Below, piece by piece: positions 7,404-8,514 of a DNA stretch of 8,514 nucleotides. The notes beneath the pieces were generated by a model, which worked only from the letters and a program-made list of their open reading frames with translations, did not search any database and was not told the DNA's origin. The stretch's first letter is position 1. Each line of letters opens with the position of its first letter. Both the position numbers and the translations under genes were made by a program. The stretch covers positions 1 through 8,514 of the forward strand of contig JBGVPD010000008.1 of the NCBI GenBank assembly GCA_045126815.1. Reading direction: 5' to 3'. The DNA comes from RGIG1995 sp045126815 (GTDB taxonomy: Bacteria; Bacillota; Clostridia; Oscillospirales; CAG-272).

Positions 7404-7432
7404 TTGACATTTACGTGTATTATTGTTATAAT
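7404..7432 (+). promoter_or_regulatory. Full-consensus promoter of the zinc-ribbon gene
   Basis: TTGACA (7404-7409) and TATAAT (7427-7432) are separated by exactly 17 bases, the ideal sigma-A arrangement with all 12 box positions matching. It starts 19 bases after the nadE stop codon, and initiation is expected near 7439. It should be strong and constitutive unless a repressor acts on it. Confidence 0.9.
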
Positions 7433-7440
7433 ATGTTAAA

Positions 7441-7461
7441 GATTACAAATTTTTGGTAATC
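7441..7461 (+). other. Hairpin at the 5' end of the zinc-ribbon mRNA
   Basis: GATTAC (7441-7446) pairs with GTAATC (7456-7461) around a nine-base loop that can add an AA/TT pair after one mismatch. It lies within a few bases of the predicted transcript start. No T-run follows, so it is not a terminator. It may stabilise the mRNA 5' end or be an operator dyad. Confidence 0.45.
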
Positions 7462-7496
7462 ATACAAAAGAATTAAAATAATCGGAGGAAATATAT

Positions 7497-7973
7497 ATGG
7501 CATTTTTTGATGATTTGAGCAAAAAAATATCGCAGGTAAGTCAGTCTGCAGTTCAGAAGACAAAGGATCTTGGGGATATTACAAAGCTTAACGTAGCAAT
7601 AGCTGACGAAGAAAAAAAGCTTAACAATCTTTATATCGAGATTGGAAAGAAGTACGTAGAAATACATTCTCAGGACAGTGAAGAATCATTTTCTGCTATG
7701 GTGCATTCCTGCAAGGTTATAACAGACCAGATAAAGAGTTACAAAGAACAGATAAAAGAAATAAAGGGATACATTAAGTGCGAAAAATGCGGAAGCGACG
7801 TTTTGAATACAAACGCATTCTGCAGTGAATGCGGTCATCCCGTTCCGAAACCTGTTGTTGAAGATAAGTTTGTTAAATGTGAATCTTGCGGAAATATGGT
7901 TGACAAAACTATGAGATTCTGCACAAACTGCGGTCATCCTATGGCGGCTCAGAACGAACACAACGCTCAGTAG
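7497..7973 (+). CDS. Coiled-coil protein with two C-terminal zinc ribbons, function unknown
   Basis: This small, soluble protein has 158 residues. Residues about 1-92 are charged and helical in character, rich in Lys, Glu, Ile and Gln, with heptad-like stretches around 30-55 and 70-92 that suggest a coiled coil. Two near-duplicate zinc ribbons follow, each C-x2-C-x10-C-x2-C and each ending CGHP: Cys95/98/109/112 and Cys128/131/142/145. A short hydrophilic tail closes the protein. There is no signal peptide or membrane helix, so it should be cytoplasmic. Similar zinc-ribbon proteins are widespread in Bacillota without an assigned role; protein-protein or nucleic acid binding is plausible. ATG 7497 is supported by GGAGGA (7484-7489) with seven bases of spacing. 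The gene has its own consensus promoter and a hairpin terminator at 8012-8041. Its position after copA-nadE does not by itself imply a metal-related role. Confidence 0.85.
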   Translation: MAFFDDLSKKISQVSQSAVQKTKDLGDITKLNVAIADEEKKLNNLYIEIGKKYVEIHSQDSEESFSAMVHSCKVITDQIKSYKEQIKEIKGYIKCEKCGSDVLNTNAFCSECGHPVPKPVVEDKFVKCESCGNMVDKTMRFCTNCGHPMAAQNEHNAQ

Positions 7974-8011
7974 TTAGGGAAATTTATAATAGATATAAAA
8001 TTAAAAATTGT

Positions 8012-8041
8012 ACGGTGGGGGCATGTCTCCCACCGTTTTTA
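8012..8041 (+). terminator. Terminator of the zinc-ribbon gene, built from a repeat cassette
   Basis: ACGGTGGG (8012-8019) pairs perfectly with CCCACCGT (8029-8036) around a nine-base loop and is followed by a T-run (8036-8040). It lies 38 bases past the stop codon. Almost the same hairpin, loop included, recurs at 8317-8337, so this terminator appears to be one copy of a dispersed GC-rich hairpin cassette. Confidence 0.8.
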
Positions 8042-8393
8042 TATTCGTTTTTCACCAATAAAATTGGTTTAAAAATTACTTCCCTCCTAACTGGTAGGGG
8101 GCGACGTCCACGAGAAGCCCCAAACCTTACTTCGTGCGGTTTGGGGAACCCCTACCTCGACGCCCCGCTATTTCATACGATTTTCGCCAATAAAATTGTT
8201 TTAAAAATCACTTTCCCTCCTAACTGGTAGGGGACGGCGCCTTCGACGTCCCGTAATAACAAACGATTTTAACCAATAATATTGGGATAAAAGTTACTTT
8301 CCCTCCTAACTGGTAGGGTGGGGGCTTGTCTCCCACCGTTTTAACAAACGCTTTTTACTAACAATATTGGAATAAAAATAACTTTACTTACTG
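8041..8393. repeat. Array of four related ~60-base repeat units with GC-rich hairpin spacers
   Basis: There is no gene here. Three good units (about 8041-8100, 8173-8232, 8259-8318) and one decayed unit (about 8344-8393) share an ACGNTTTT-like lead, CCAATAAxATTGG, a TAAAAxTxACTTT stretch and CCCTCCTAACTGGTAGGG. The CCAAT anchor falls at 8055, 8187, 8273 and 8358 (the last as CTAAC), with steps of 132, 86 and 85 bases. Two parts fold: CCAAT/ATTGG, and CCCTCC with GGTAGGG. The fourth unit loses the second part. Between units sit unrelated palindromes: a long nested one at 8093-8156, GGGACG/CGTCCC at 8231-8252, and GGTGGG/CCCACC at 8317-8337. An open frame across 8015-8230 is a by-product of the repeats. 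Confidence 0.8.
8093..8156. repeat. Nested inverted repeat between array units 1 and 2
   Basis: The outer arms GGTAGGGG (8093-8100) and CCCCTACC (8149-8156) are perfect complements. Inside them CCCCAAACC (8118-8126) pairs perfectly with GGTTTGGGG (8138-8146) around an 11-base loop. The outer left arm is the end of repeat unit 1, so the insert carries an extra inverted copy of that end. This explains the longer 132-base step between the first two units. Confidence 0.7.
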
Positions 8394-8402
8394 TCTTTTT
8401 AT

Positions 8403-8432
8403 GTTACTTTCTTGCTGCGACAAGAAAGTAAC
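8403..8432. repeat. Perfect 12-base-pair palindrome
   Basis: GTTACTTTCTTG (8403-8414) and CAAGAAAGTAAC (8421-8432) are exact complements around the six-base loop CTGCGA. No T-run follows on either strand, so it is not a typical terminator. It starts immediately past the repeat array and shares its first nine bases, GTTACTTTC, with unit 3 of the array at 8293-8301. Confidence 0.75.
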
Positions 8433-8446
8433 CAAAGAAGTCGCCA

Positions 8447-8480
8447 TAGGAGTGTGGGGTTGCGATTCCCCCCACTCCTA
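8447..8480. repeat. Second large palindrome near the window end
   Basis: TAGGAGTG (8447-8454) pairs with CACTCCTA (8473-8480). After one mismatch, GGGG (8456-8459) pairs with CCCC (8468-8471) around an eight-base loop. It follows the 8403-8432 palindrome by 14 bases. The two probably belong to one element that continues past the right edge, since 8481-8514 (C-rich, then AAACGCTTTG) has no other visible function. Confidence 0.6.
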
Positions 8481-8514
8481 GACCTCTCCCCCCTAAACGC
8501 TTTGTTTCACTGCA

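Noticed and set aside
8015..8230. Open frame of 71 codons on the plus strand with an internal peptide repeat (NKIGLKIT / NKIVLKIT)
   Set aside because: It starts inside the terminator hairpin, has no ribosome binding site, and its peptide repeats simply reflect the DNA repeat units and an intervening palindrome.
8041..8393. Possible CRISPR array
   Set aside because: The repeats are too long and too diverged, the spacers are themselves palindromes of unequal length with two nearly the same as each other or as flanking sequence, and no cas gene is present.
8012..8514. Possible integron attC sites or insertion sequence
   Set aside because: No integrase or transposase frame is present, and I could not identify paired attC core sites or target-site duplications. 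Palindromes alone do not support either call.

Overview
The window is a chromosomal stretch of a low-GC Gram-positive bacterium, most likely a gut-type clostridial Bacillota. The evidence is AT-rich coding sequence, textbook TTGACA/TATAAT promoters, GGAGG-like ribosome binding sites, short hairpin-plus-T terminators, several TTG/GTG starts, and the protein families present (YitT, SteT-like permease, a Cu+ ATPase with CPC motif, ammonia-dependent NadE, a double zinc-ribbon protein). No species can be named from the sequence alone.

Layout. Positions 1-128 hold a gene-free run of five or so small hairpins ending in a strong terminator. Three genes follow on the minus strand, apparently as separate transcription units: a YitT-family membrane protein (138-1010), a secreted and membrane-anchored beta-helix-like surface protein (1142-2425), and an APC-family amino acid permease (2571-3983). 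The last two have clear promoters of their own, and a hairpin terminator lies in each gap. Between 3984 and 4174 is a divergent promoter region with two copies of a TTGTACA...AGATAAC sequence. The plus strand then carries a copper P-type ATPase (4175-6643), overlapped by 11 bases by an NAD synthetase (6633-7385). After that comes a consensus promoter and a small coiled-coil, double zinc-ribbon protein (7497-7973). From 8012 to the window end there is no credible gene. This stretch is an array of related ~60-base repeats separated by GC-rich hairpin cassettes, followed by two further large palindromes that run to the edge.

How it fits together. This is mostly a set of independent housekeeping and envelope genes rather than one pathway. 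The only strong coupling is CopA-NadE, which share an mRNA and overlap, though no known chemistry requires it. The least explained parts are the non-coding ones: the structured repeat array at the right end, the hairpin cluster at the left end, and the duplicated motif between the permease and copper pump promoters. I found no phage, transposase, CRISPR or defence gene, and no multi-gene novel system that the sequence would support.
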